Assembly (NCBI GenBank): GCA_964452115.1 | Contig: CAYVKY010000118.1 | Location: forward strand, 1 to 7,163 | Source: CAYVKY01 sp964452115 | Lineage (GTDB): Bacteria; Bacteroidota; Ignavibacteria; Tepidaquicellales; Tepidaquicellaceae | Direction: 5' to 3' | Length of the DNA stretch: 7,163 nucleotides | In this document: positions 1 through 5,572 of the stretch, one piece after another | How the letters are laid out: each line of letters begins with the position of its first letter | How positions within the stretch are numbered: position 1 is the stretch's first letter | Translations under genes and position numbers: made by a program | Notes under the pieces: generated by a model | What the model was told of the DNA's origin: nothing | The model's input: the letters and a program-made list of their open reading frames with translations, nothing else | Database searches by the model: none

Positions 1-53
1 TTTCTCTACAAATATACATCTTTCTTTATGTCCGGAAAAGTGGGGAAAGACCA

Positions 54-186
54 ACGAATAATAATTGTGAATCAATATCAGGACATATATTACGAACAAA
101 AATTGTGAGTCAATGTGAGGACATAAATTACGAATAATAATTGTGAGTCAATATCAGGACATAAATTACGAATAATAACTGTGAGT
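54..186. repeat. 38-bp direct tandem repeat, about 3.5 copies
   Basis: Three full units lie at 54-91, 92-129 and 130-167, and a partial fourth at 168-186. Each unit starts ACGAA and contains a TTGTGA(A/G)TCAAT core followed by GGACATA. Units 1 and 3 differ at only a few bases; unit 2 is the most diverged (ACGAACAAA; CAATGTGAGG). The period is exactly 38 bp, which is not a multiple of three, and there are no spacers, so this is neither a coding repeat nor CRISPR. The 9-mer TTTATGTCC at 25-33 is the reverse complement of GGACATAAA in units 2 and 3, so an inverted fragment of the unit sits just outside the array. Possible roles are a minisatellite, a set of protein-binding sites, or the subterminal repeats of a mobile element whose body lies left of the window. 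The sequence does not decide between them. Confidence 0.9.
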
Positions 187-270
187 TTAATCCTTGTTAA
201 TGCAAACTCCGGAATTTTAATATCTGTTTTCCCCTGATGTGGTAAATAAATATTCGTTTGAATTATTGAG

Positions 271-308
271 CTTTTCTCTGCTCCTACTGATTAAGGAACG
301 GAGAGGGG
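271..308 (+). promoter_or_regulatory. Imperfect hairpin in the leader or upstream region
   Basis: Bases 271-285 can pair with 294-308 to give a 15-bp stem around an 8-nt loop (286-293). The core arms are TCTCTGCTCCT (275-285) and AGGAACGGAGA (294-304), with one C-A mismatch (281/298). Four pairs are U-G wobbles in the plus-strand RNA (272/307, 273/306, 274/305 and 279/300). They would be A-C mismatches in the minus-strand RNA, so the structure suits a plus-strand transcript. No clean T-tract follows (ATTTAACTTT), so it would be a poor intrinsic terminator. It could end an upstream transcript or act as a leader element, but no known riboswitch is recognised. Confidence 0.35.
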
Positions 309-311
309 ATT

Positions 312-319
312 TAACTTTG
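312..319 (+). promoter_or_regulatory. Candidate Bacteroidota-type -7 promoter element (TAnnTTTG)
   Basis: The octamer TAACTTTG fits the TAnnTTTG -7 consensus known for the primary sigma factor of Bacteroidota. No good -33 TTTG element lies about 20 bp upstream. Used as a promoter, it would give a leader of roughly 80-85 nt before the ATG at 410. The match is short and could be chance, and it assumes the host belongs to that lineage. Confidence 0.35.
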
Positions 320-409
320 AATCAATGCACATAAAAATATAAAATAAACTAATTATTAACTTAATTATAAATAATTTTGTTATTATATTTAATCGTAAAA
401 AAATATAAT

Positions 410-1186
410 ATGAATAAACTTGATTTTTCTAAATTCGGGCGAGTTAAATTGTTAGTAGCGGAGGATAACGAAATAAGTCAGAAGATGTTCGGTAAAATAT
501 TTGAAATTAATAATCTGAAATATAAAATTGTCAGCAACGGACTTGAAGTAATCGAGGCATTAAATGAAGAAAATTTCAGCCTTATATTAATGGATATGCA
601 GATGCCATATCTGAATGGTTTCGAAACTACAAAAAAGATTCGCGAATACGGCGAGCCGTATAAAGACATTCCTATCATTGCGTTAACCGCTAAAGGCTGG
701 GGGAATGAACAGAAGGAAGCATATAATGCCGGGGTGGATGAATTTATATACAAGCCTTTCAGGATTGAGACAATAATGTCTGCTATATACAAAACATTGG
801 AAAAAAAATCTGAATTGATAGCTGAAAACGTAACCAAAAAGGATCCATTAAATCTGCAGGTAGATTCATATAACCCTCAATTTATTGATGAATATTTCGG
901 TGATGATGAAACATTCAAGAAGGATATGGTGACTGAATTTTTAAAGAAAATTCCGGACTTGCTGAATGAAATAAACAATTTGCTGAATTCAGGTGATTTT
1001 GCATCGGCAAAAAAATCTGCACATAAATGTAAGAGTTCGGTTTCCGTGTTCGGCATTATGAGAGCCTTTGAATTGCTGGGACAGATTGAGTCTACCGATG
1101 ATATTGAATCTGCCAAAAATATATATTCAGAACTTAACACTTATATGAATACTATATATAGTATATTAAATAATTATATCAGATAA
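410..1186 (+). CDS. Receiver-Hpt phosphorelay protein (stand-alone)
   Basis: This 258-residue soluble protein joins a response-regulator receiver domain (about 12-130) to a C-terminal histidine phosphotransfer (Hpt) domain (about 155-258). The receiver has the acidic pair E18/D19, phospho-acceptor D62 in LMDMQMP, T93 in the ALTAK strand and the invariant K115 in YKPF. The Hpt helix carries AHKCKSS, placing the phospho-His at H205; the usual Gly after the Lys (HxxKG) is Ser here. There is no kinase, sensor, membrane or DNA-binding part. It is known that such domains pass phosphate between Asp and His; it is inferred that this protein takes phosphate from an unlinked kinase and hands it to another receiver, most simply the one encoded 9 bp downstream. 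The ATG at 410 is chosen because the receiver fold begins right after it; a TTG at 377 would add 11 unconserved-looking residues. No Shine-Dalgarno is visible before it. Confidence 0.9.
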   Translation: MNKLDFSKFGRVKLLVAEDNEISQKMFGKIFEINNLKYKIVSNGLEVIEALNEENFSLILMDMQMPYLNGFETTKKIREYGEPYKDIPIIALTAKGWGNEQKEAYNAGVDEFIYKPFRIETIMSAIYKTLEKKSELIAENVTKKDPLNLQVDSYNPQFIDEYFGDDETFKKDMVTEFLKKIPDLLNEINNLLNSGDFASAKKSAHKCKSSVSVFGIMRAFELLGQIESTDDIESAKNIYSELNTYMNTIYSILNNYIR

Positions 1187-1195
1187 ATAATAAAA

Positions 1196-1567
1196 ATGAC
1201 AATGAAAATACTGATTGCAGAAGATGATGAATTTTTGTTGAAGGCGCTGGATTTTAAGTTGTCTAAAGACGGTTACGAGGTGATAAAAGCTAAAGACGGG
1301 CGGGAAGTGAAACAGGCACTTGAAGCAGGAAATATCCCTGACATAATAGTTACGGATATTATGATGCCATACTTTACGGGGCTCGAAGTAATTAGTTATG
1401 TAAGGAAAAATTTTCAGGAGAAACCAATCCCGATAATTGCGCTTTCGGCAGTCGGACTTGAAAAAACCATACTCGAAGCATTTTCGATGGGCGCGGATGA
1501 CTTCATCACAAAACCTTTCAGCCCTAATGAACTCCTTTTACGAATTAAAAAATTAATTCCGGAATAA
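1196..1567 (+). CDS. Single-domain response regulator (receiver only)
   Basis: This 123-residue protein is one complete receiver domain with no output domain, like CheY or Spo0F in architecture. Visible landmarks are the acidic pair D10/D11 in IAEDDE, phospho-acceptor D54 in VTDIMMP, S84 in the ALSA strand and the conserved K106 in TKPFSP. The protein ends just after the last helix (RIKKLIPE). It starts 9 bp after the receiver-Hpt gene and is very probably co-transcribed with it, which makes it a natural receiver for phosphate from the Hpt histidine. Alternatively it may act by protein-protein contact with an unknown target. The start is uncertain by two residues: ATG at 1196 or ATG at 1202, where MKILIAEDD would be the more typical N-terminus. 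Neither has a Shine-Dalgarno sequence. Confidence 0.92.
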   Translation: MTMKILIAEDDEFLLKALDFKLSKDGYEVIKAKDGREVKQALEAGNIPDIIVTDIMMPYFTGLEVISYVRKNFQEKPIPIIALSAVGLEKTILEAFSMGADDFITKPFSPNELLLRIKKLIPE

Positions 1568-1573
1568 TGCCCG

Positions 1574-1590
1574 TGAATATTCAGGAGGGA
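1574..1590 (+). promoter_or_regulatory. 10-bp palindrome followed by an orphan AGGAGG
   Basis: TGAATATTCA (1574-1583) is a perfect 10-bp palindrome. It runs straight into AGGAGGG (1583-1589), a near-ideal Shine-Dalgarno sequence. No ATG, GTG or TTG follows at usable distance; the next start is the gdhA ATG, 45 bases further on. The rest of the 66-bp gap up to 1633 is almost pure A/T. The palindrome may be an operator and the purine run may be coincidence. No terminator separates the receiver genes from gdhA, so read-through is possible. Confidence 0.25.
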
Positions 1591-1633
1591 TAATAAATTA
1601 AAATTTTTATTTTAAAAAATTAAATTTATCAAT

Positions 1634-2917
1634 ATGCCCGAAATATATAAAGAACCCGCCCCGTATAATAAATCCGTTGAAAATCCGTACGACAGCATGA
1701 TGGCAAGGTTTGACGTTGCCGCTAAAATGATTAATCTTGATGAAGGTGTTTACAATTATCTGAAGACGCCTGTTAAGCAGGTGATAGTTTCCATCCCCGT
1801 ACAGCTTGATAGCGGCAAAGTAGTTGCATTCGAAGGTTACAGGGTAATTCACAATAACGCACTCGGACCTTCCAAAGGCGGTGTGAGGTTTGCACCTGAT
1901 GTTGACATTGACGAAGTGAAAGCACTCGCTGCCTGGATGACGTGGAAATGTTCGATTGCAAATATACCGTTCGGCGGCGCAAAGGGCGGAGTCAGATGCA
2001 ATCCGTCAGAGCTTTCAATGAGCGAACTTGAAAAAATAACCCGCAGATACACTGCAAATCTTCTCGAAATTTTCGGACCCGATACCGATATCCCCGCACC
2101 CGATATGAATACAAATGACCAGATTATGGCTTGGATTATGGACACATACAGTATGCACCAGAGGAAAACCGTAACGGGCGTGGTAACGGGCAAACCATTA
2201 ATCATCGGCGGCTCGCTTGGCAGACGCGAAGCAACGGGCAGAGGCGTGATGCTTGCAACCATGGCGGCATTAAAAAAGAAAAATGTCCCGGTTGATGCAA
2301 CAACGGCGGCAGTTCAGGGATTCGGCAATGTCGGCTCCGTAAGCGCAAAACTTATACACGAGCAGGGGATTAAAGTAGTTGCCATCAGCGATATTTCAGG
2401 CGGCTATTATAATTCAAAAGGCATTGATGTGATAAAAGCAATTGAATACACAGAGAAACACAAAACACTTGAAGGTTTGAATTTAGGCGATAAAATTACT
2501 AACGAAGAACTGATTGAAGTTGACTGCGGAATACTTGTACCCGCGGCAAAAGAAGACCAGATAACAAAAGACAATGCATCAAAAATAAAAGCAAGACTTA
2601 TAATCGAAGGTGCTAACGGACCTACATCTGCAGATGCAGATGAAATTCTCAATGAAAAAGGAATTATGGTAATACCCGATATTCTTGCGAATTCAGGCGG
2701 AGTGATTGTTTCTTATTTCGAATGGGTTCAGGACAGGCTCGGATATTTCTGGGATGAAGATGACATCAATAAAAGGCTTACGAGAATGATGAATGAAGCA
2801 TTTGAGAATGTGTTCTCAAGGGCAATGCAGTATCAGACTACAATGAGAATCGGTGCGTACATAACAGCTATTGATAAAGTGGCTGCAGCACTTAAACTAA
2901 GAGGAATTTACGGATGA
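1634..2917 (+). CDS. gdhA: Glutamate dehydrogenase (Glu/Leu/Phe/Val dehydrogenase family)
   Basis: This cytoplasmic enzyme interconverts glutamate and 2-oxoglutarate plus ammonium using NAD(P). At 427 residues it has the size of the compact hexameric bacterial/archaeal enzymes such as RocG. The N-terminal substrate domain shows GPSKGGVRF (K81), K105 in MTWKCS, the signature PFGGAKGGV with catalytic Lys117, and PAPDMNT with catalytic-type Asp157. The C-terminal dinucleotide domain has GFGNVG (229-234) after a beta strand and Asp253 further on. Near the end, ANSGGVIVSYFEWVQ is the usual family block. Conserved lysines and the glutamate-type pocket favour glutamate over leucine or phenylalanine, but coenzyme choice cannot be read safely. 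The ATG at 1634 gives a normal N-terminus and has no Shine-Dalgarno. The stop is 1 bp from the next ATG, so it heads a five-gene unit. Glutamine synthetase lies at the other end of the window. Confidence 0.95.
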   Translation: MPEIYKEPAPYNKSVENPYDSMMARFDVAAKMINLDEGVYNYLKTPVKQVIVSIPVQLDSGKVVAFEGYRVIHNNALGPSKGGVRFAPDVDIDEVKALAAWMTWKCSIANIPFGGAKGGVRCNPSELSMSELEKITRRYTANLLEIFGPDTDIPAPDMNTNDQIMAWIMDTYSMHQRKTVTGVVTGKPLIIGGSLGRREATGRGVMLATMAALKKKNVPVDATTAAVQGFGNVGSVSAKLIHEQGIKVVAISDISGGYYNSKGIDVIKAIEYTEKHKTLEGLNLGDKITNEELIEVDCGILVPAAKEDQITKDNASKIKARLIIEGANGPTSADADEILNEKGIMVIPDILANSGGVIVSYFEWVQDRLGYFWDEDDINKRLTRMMNEAFENVFSRAMQYQTTMRIGAYITAIDKVAAALKLRGIYG

Positions 2918-2918
2918 T

Positions 2919-3545
2919 ATGAAATATTTTTTTATTTTACTCCTATTGCTTATAACGGTATCCATTCAGGATGCCCGCGCTCAGGTGTATGCCGATTCAC
3001 TGCCTGCAAATAATTATACGATATATACGGAACTCACAGGTAAAGGTCTGTCGCAGCTTTCCGATGAAATGACAATTCTCGGTGCGGATAAAATTTATTT
3101 TATCGAAAACAAGGAAAATCAGCCCGAGGTCAGATTTATTGACAACATTATTAAGCAGAAAAAACAAAATTATAAATTTGTTGATAATAATCTTCGCACA
3201 GATTCGGATTACACAATCCGCATTACGGATATATTGTTTTCTACAAAATATTCGAATGTCGGGAAAACCTCAATTGTAAAGCGGGAAATCGGCAGGGAAA
3301 TTACGGTAAAATTTAAGTGTATAATTAATTTCCGAGATTCTCTTGTTTATTCTTATTATTTTGATAATAAATCGGATGATATATTCGATTATACATATCT
3401 GAATTACGTTGAAGCCGGTGATATGCCCTTTTATAAAGGCGAAGTGCCTGTAGCTTCATTCTGGGATAAATATTTTATCCCCGTGACGGCAGTATCGGCG
3501 TCAGTAATTGCAGTTATATTATTTTTTGTAATACGAAGTAAATAA
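2919..3545 (+). CDS. Unknown exported protein with signal peptide and C-terminal membrane anchor
   Basis: No family is recognised for this 208-residue protein. Residues 1-21 form a signal peptide (Lys2, a Leu/Ile-rich core, ARA then Gln22), so cleavage after Ala21 is likely. Residues about 22-185 are a polar, Lys/Asp/Tyr-rich domain predicted to be periplasmic, without cysteines in an obvious catalytic arrangement or repeats. Residues about 186-205 are a single hydrophobic helix ending in Arg-Ser-Lys, which would place the extreme C-terminus in the cytoplasm (type I topology). The gene starts 1 bp after gdhA and ends 4 bp before the BamD-like gene, so translation is probably coupled with both. 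It is among the most AT-rich genes here: 3301-3360 contains only 13 G/C of 60. Its neighbours suggest an envelope role, but that is context only. Confidence 0.8.
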   Translation: MKYFFILLLLLITVSIQDARAQVYADSLPANNYTIYTELTGKGLSQLSDEMTILGADKIYFIENKENQPEVRFIDNIIKQKKQNYKFVDNNLRTDSDYTIRITDILFSTKYSNVGKTSIVKREIGREITVKFKCIINFRDSLVYSYYFDNKSDDIFDYTYLNYVEAGDMPFYKGEVPVASFWDKYFIPVTAVSASVIAVILFFVIRSK

Positions 3546-3549
3546 AATT

Positions 3550-4320
3550 ATGATTAAAACAAATTCATTTAGAATTATTGCGGCACTATTTATAACAGTA
3601 ATGTTTACCGTGCTGATGTCAGGATGTACGAGTGCGAATAAAACGAATATAAATACGGATGACCCCGATAAGGCTTTTGATATAGCGATGAAAAGTTATA
3701 ATTCCAAAGATTATACTCAGGCAGTCGAGGATTTTTCACTGATAAAAATCAAATTTTCCGGTTCAAAAAATATAGATAAGGCGCAGTTTTATCTCGGTAT
3801 GAGTTATTATAAAAGAGAGGAATATGTGCTTGCTGCTTATGAATTTGAAAATCTTCTGAAAAATTATACTTCGAGTGAATTTCAGGTTGAAGCCAGATAC
3901 ATGCTTGCGATGTGCTATTACTCGCTGTCACCTGATTATTTTCTTGACCAGACATACACAAGATATGCTATCATAGAATTCCAGAATTTTCTTATAATAA
4001 ATCCGAAGGATAAAAAAGTCCCCGAAGTCGAAACAAAAATTAAGGAATTAAGGAATAAACTTGCACTGAAAGAATTTTCGTCAGGGCTGCTTTATCTGAA
4101 AATGGACAGATACAGGGCGGCACAGGTTTATTTTGATAACGTGCTTACTGAGTATTACGACACGGATTATGCGGACGATGCATCATACAATAAAATCAAA
4201 GTTCTTGTAATAAGGAAAAAAATTGATGATGCAAAAAAGGAGATAGCTTCTTTTGAGAATAAATATAAATCAAGTATATATTATTCTCAGGTGGAAACAA
4301 TCAAAAAATCATTGCAGTAA
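3550..4320 (+). CDS. bamD: BamD-like outer-membrane assembly lipoprotein (TPR)
   Basis: BamD (YfiO/ComL) is a lipoprotein of the BAM complex that inserts beta-barrel proteins into the outer membrane. This 256-residue protein has a lipoprotein signal peptide with the lipobox LMSGC, so Cys26 should be lipidated after cleavage. The mature part is made of TPR helix pairs: about 39-72 (DPDKAFDIAMKSYNSKDY), 76-106 (KAQFYLGMSYYKREEY), then 112-150, where DQTYTRYAIIEFQNFL is the typical BamD third-repeat block. A further repeat lies around 175-212 (ASGLLYLKMDRYRAA-like helix then YYDTDYADDA). Length and layout match BamD; a YbgF/CpoB-type TPR protein is the main alternative but usually lacks a lipobox. 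Its stop overlaps the thioesterase start by one base (TAATG), so the two are translationally coupled. BamA is not in the window. Confidence 0.85.
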   Translation: MIKTNSFRIIAALFITVMFTVLMSGCTSANKTNINTDDPDKAFDIAMKSYNSKDYTQAVEDFSLIKIKFSGSKNIDKAQFYLGMSYYKREEYVLAAYEFENLLKNYTSSEFQVEARYMLAMCYYSLSPDYFLDQTYTRYAIIEFQNFLIINPKDKKVPEVETKIKELRNKLALKEFSSGLLYLKMDRYRAAQVYFDNVLTEYYDTDYADDASYNKIKVLVIRKKIDDAKKEIASFENKYKSSIYYSQVETIKKSLQ

Positions 4321-4790
4321 TGAAAAAATTTGTAAGGGAATCATTAACCGAAATGCTCGAGCTTGTTCTTCCGAATGATACAAATATACTCGGCAATCTG
4401 CTTGGCGGCAGACTGATGCACTGGATGGATATTGCGGCGGCGCTTGCTGCAGCAAGGCATTGCAATAATGTCTGCGTGACAAAAGAAGTTGACCGCCTGA
4501 CCTTCAAGCGCCCGGTTACACTGGGCGAAATCGTCCGGCTGAAAACTTCGGTGAACAGGGTTTTCAATACATCGCTCGAAGTCGGTGTAAGGGTTGAGGT
4601 TGAAGATATTAAAACGGGCGAAGTGTTCCACAGCAACAGCGCCTATTTTACTTTTGTAAGCGTGGATGCAAAAACGAATAAACCTCTTTCCGCTCCGGAA
4701 GCGGTGCCGGAAAGCGAAGAAGAAAAACGCCGGTACGCGCAGGCACTCGAAAGAAGGCAGCAGCGGCTCAACATTCAAAAGGAAAAATAA
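4320..4790 (+). CDS. Hotdog-fold acyl-CoA thioesterase (BACH/YciA type)
   Basis: This enzyme hydrolyses acyl-CoA to free fatty acid and CoA. The 156-residue protein is a single hotdog domain (about 8-120). It opens with the family block LPNDTNILGNLLGGRLMHWMD, split here as LPNDTNILGN (17-26) and LLGGRLMHWMD (27-37). Asn26 lies where the mammalian BACH/ACOT7 N-domain has its catalytic Asn and YciA has Asp. RHCN (46-49) and the highly charged tail (about 130-156, EEEKRRYAQALERRQQ) also resemble BACH more than YciA. BACH has two hotdog domains in tandem; this one would need to oligomerise. The ATG overlaps the bamD stop. The gene is clearly richer in G+C than its neighbours (about 32, 30 and 35 G/C in the three 60-base lines 4381-4560). 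The acyl substrate is not predictable; linkage to envelope genes suggests lipid metabolism. Confidence 0.9.
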   Translation: MKKFVRESLTEMLELVLPNDTNILGNLLGGRLMHWMDIAAALAAARHCNNVCVTKEVDRLTFKRPVTLGEIVRLKTSVNRVFNTSLEVGVRVEVEDIKTGEVFHSNSAYFTFVSVDAKTNKPLSAPEAVPESEEEKRRYAQALERRQQRLNIQKEK

Positions 4791-4798
4791 TCAATTTG
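4779..4798 (+). promoter_or_regulatory. Weak ribosome-binding site and TTG start of the ABC ATPase gene
   Basis: AAGGA at 4779-4783 lies 12 bases before TTG (4796-4798). No ATG or GTG occurs in this frame until well inside the conserved ATPase fold, and the residues after the TTG already form the first strand of the domain. TTG is therefore the best start. The AAGGA lies inside the end of the thioesterase gene, whose stop is 5 bp from the TTG, so reinitiation by the same ribosomes is likely. Confidence 0.5.
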
Positions 4799-5431
4799 GA
4801 TAACGCAGAACTTATCTTAACAGATATTGAAAAAAAATTTGTTACCAAAACAATTTTTAAAAAAGTAAATTTAAATCTGAAAAACGGAAGTTCGCTTGCA
4901 CTTACAGGCAGGAACGGTTCGGGAAAGTCAACACTGATAAAAATAATTGCGGGACTGCTTGCTGCAACAAAGGGGAAATGCACTCTTAACATCAACGGTA
5001 ATAAAACTGATAAAGGACATCTTTACCGGTATACGGGCTTTGTTGCTCCGTACCTGAATTTATATGATGAACTCAGCGCTTATGAAAATCTTGAATTTTT
5101 TACCGTGATGAAAAGCAACGGTAAAAAGGCGGATAAAGAATATATCAATTCGCTTCTTGAACGGGTGAACCTGTATAACCGCAGATTTGATTTTGTAAAA
5201 GATTTTTCATCGGGTATGAAGCAGCGCCTGAAACTTGCTTTCTCAATTATCAATTCGCCCCCGCTTCTTCTTATGGACGAACCCCGCACAAACCTCGATA
5301 CATACGGCATTGACATTGCATACGGAATAATCGAAGAACAAATCAAACAGGGAATTCTTATCCTCGCCACAAACGAAATAGAAGATACCGCAATGTGTGC
5401 ACAATCATTGAATATTGAAGAGTACGCTTAA
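4796..5431 (+). CDS. ABC transporter ATP-binding protein, CcmA-like
   Basis: This 211-residue cytoplasmic protein is one ABC ATPase domain with no permease part. It has an aromatic A-loop-like Phe15, Walker A GRNGSGKST (38-46), a signature FSSGMKQRLKLA (137-148, in place of LSGGQ) and Walker B LLLMDEP (157-163) with catalytic Glu162 followed by a D-loop NLD (166-168). Two usual residues are absent: the Q-loop region reads GFVAPYLNLYDE with no Gln, and the H-loop reads ATNE, with Asn193 where His is normal. Small size and overall pattern suggest the CcmA type (heme exporter ATPase) as annotated in Bacteroidota, but no CcmB permease or other cytochrome c maturation gene is nearby, so the substrate is unknown. 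It starts with TTG 5 bp after the thioesterase and is the last gene before a terminator. Confidence 0.85.
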   Translation: MDNAELILTDIEKKFVTKTIFKKVNLNLKNGSSLALTGRNGSGKSTLIKIIAGLLAATKGKCTLNINGNKTDKGHLYRYTGFVAPYLNLYDELSAYENLEFFTVMKSNGKKADKEYINSLLERVNLYNRRFDFVKDFSSGMKQRLKLAFSIINSPPLLLMDEPRTNLDTYGIDIAYGIIEEQIKQGILILATNEIEDTAMCAQSLNIEEYA

Positions 5432-5433
5432 TC

Positions 5434-5480
5434 AATGTAAAATGTTAAATGTAAAATGTAAAATGGGGAATGTAATATGT
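5434..5480. repeat. Heptamer tandem repeat (AATGTAA)n
   Basis: Starting three bases after the ABC ATPase stop, seven-base units run in register: AATGTAA (5434), AATGTTA (5441), AATGTAA (5448), AATGTAA (5455), AATGGGG (5462), AATGTAA (5469), then TATGT (5476). That is six units plus a part, four of them identical. It lies in the gap between two convergent genes and codes for nothing apparent. It resembles the short heptamer repeats seen between genes in several bacterial phyla; function is unknown and slippage-driven length change is likely. Confidence 0.85.
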
Positions 5481-5518
5481 TTATTGTAGGATGAGAAATT
5501 ATCATTTAATTATTAAAT

Positions 5519-5551
5519 AAAAAAGGCGGATAAATTTTATCCGCCTTTTTT
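5519..5551. terminator. Bidirectional intrinsic terminator between the ABC ATPase gene and glnA
   Basis: GGCGGATA (5525-5532) pairs perfectly with TATCCGCC (5538-5545) around a five-base loop. The stem is preceded by six A (5519-5524) and followed by six T (5546-5551). Each strand therefore shows a GC-rich hairpin followed by a U-run, so it can end both the plus-strand operon (stop at 5431) and minus-strand glnA (stop at 5573, 22 bases away). It is the only clear terminator in the window. Confidence 0.93.
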
Positions 5552-5572
5552 GTAAAAATTAAAAAATAAAAT

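Larger units (their letters stand above)
187..409 (+). other. AT-rich upstream region of the receiver-Hpt gene, no gene seen
   Basis: No coding region can be supported between the tandem repeat and the first gene. Together with 1-186 this makes about 400 bases without a credible gene. The segment holds an imperfect hairpin and a candidate -7 promoter element, listed separately. Its last 80 bases (about 330-409) are almost entirely A and T, and there is no purine-rich ribosome-binding site before the ATG at 410. It is probably the promoter and leader of the two receiver genes. Confidence 0.6.

Noticed and set aside
1..138. Open frames entering from the left edge (to 108 in frame 1 and to 138 in frame 3), possible tail of an upstream gene or transposase
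   Set aside because: Two frames are open at once and both run into the 38-bp repeat, whose period breaks any reading frame. There is no recognisable protein signature.
54..186. CRISPR array
   Set aside because: The units abut directly with no variable spacers, and no cas gene is present.
271..308. Intrinsic terminator for a gene to the left
   Set aside because: The stem contains a mismatch and several wobble pairs and is not followed by a T-run, so a terminator call is not supported.
377..409. Extension of the receiver-Hpt gene to a TTG at 377
   Set aside because: The extra 11 residues come from extremely AT-rich DNA and lie outside the receiver fold; the ATG at 410 gives a normal N-terminus.
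478..1140. Two minus-strand open frames antisense to the receiver-Hpt gene
   Set aside because: Both oppose conserved receiver and Hpt motifs; their sequences look like reverse-strand shadows.
1849..2262. 137-codon open frame on the minus strand inside gdhA
   Set aside because: It lies antisense to a highly conserved enzyme, has no recognisable domain, and is explained by the codon pattern of the real gene.
4344..4778. 144-codon open frame on the minus strand inside the thioesterase gene
   Set aside because: It is antisense to a convincing hotdog domain, and its Cys/His/Phe-rich translation matches no family.
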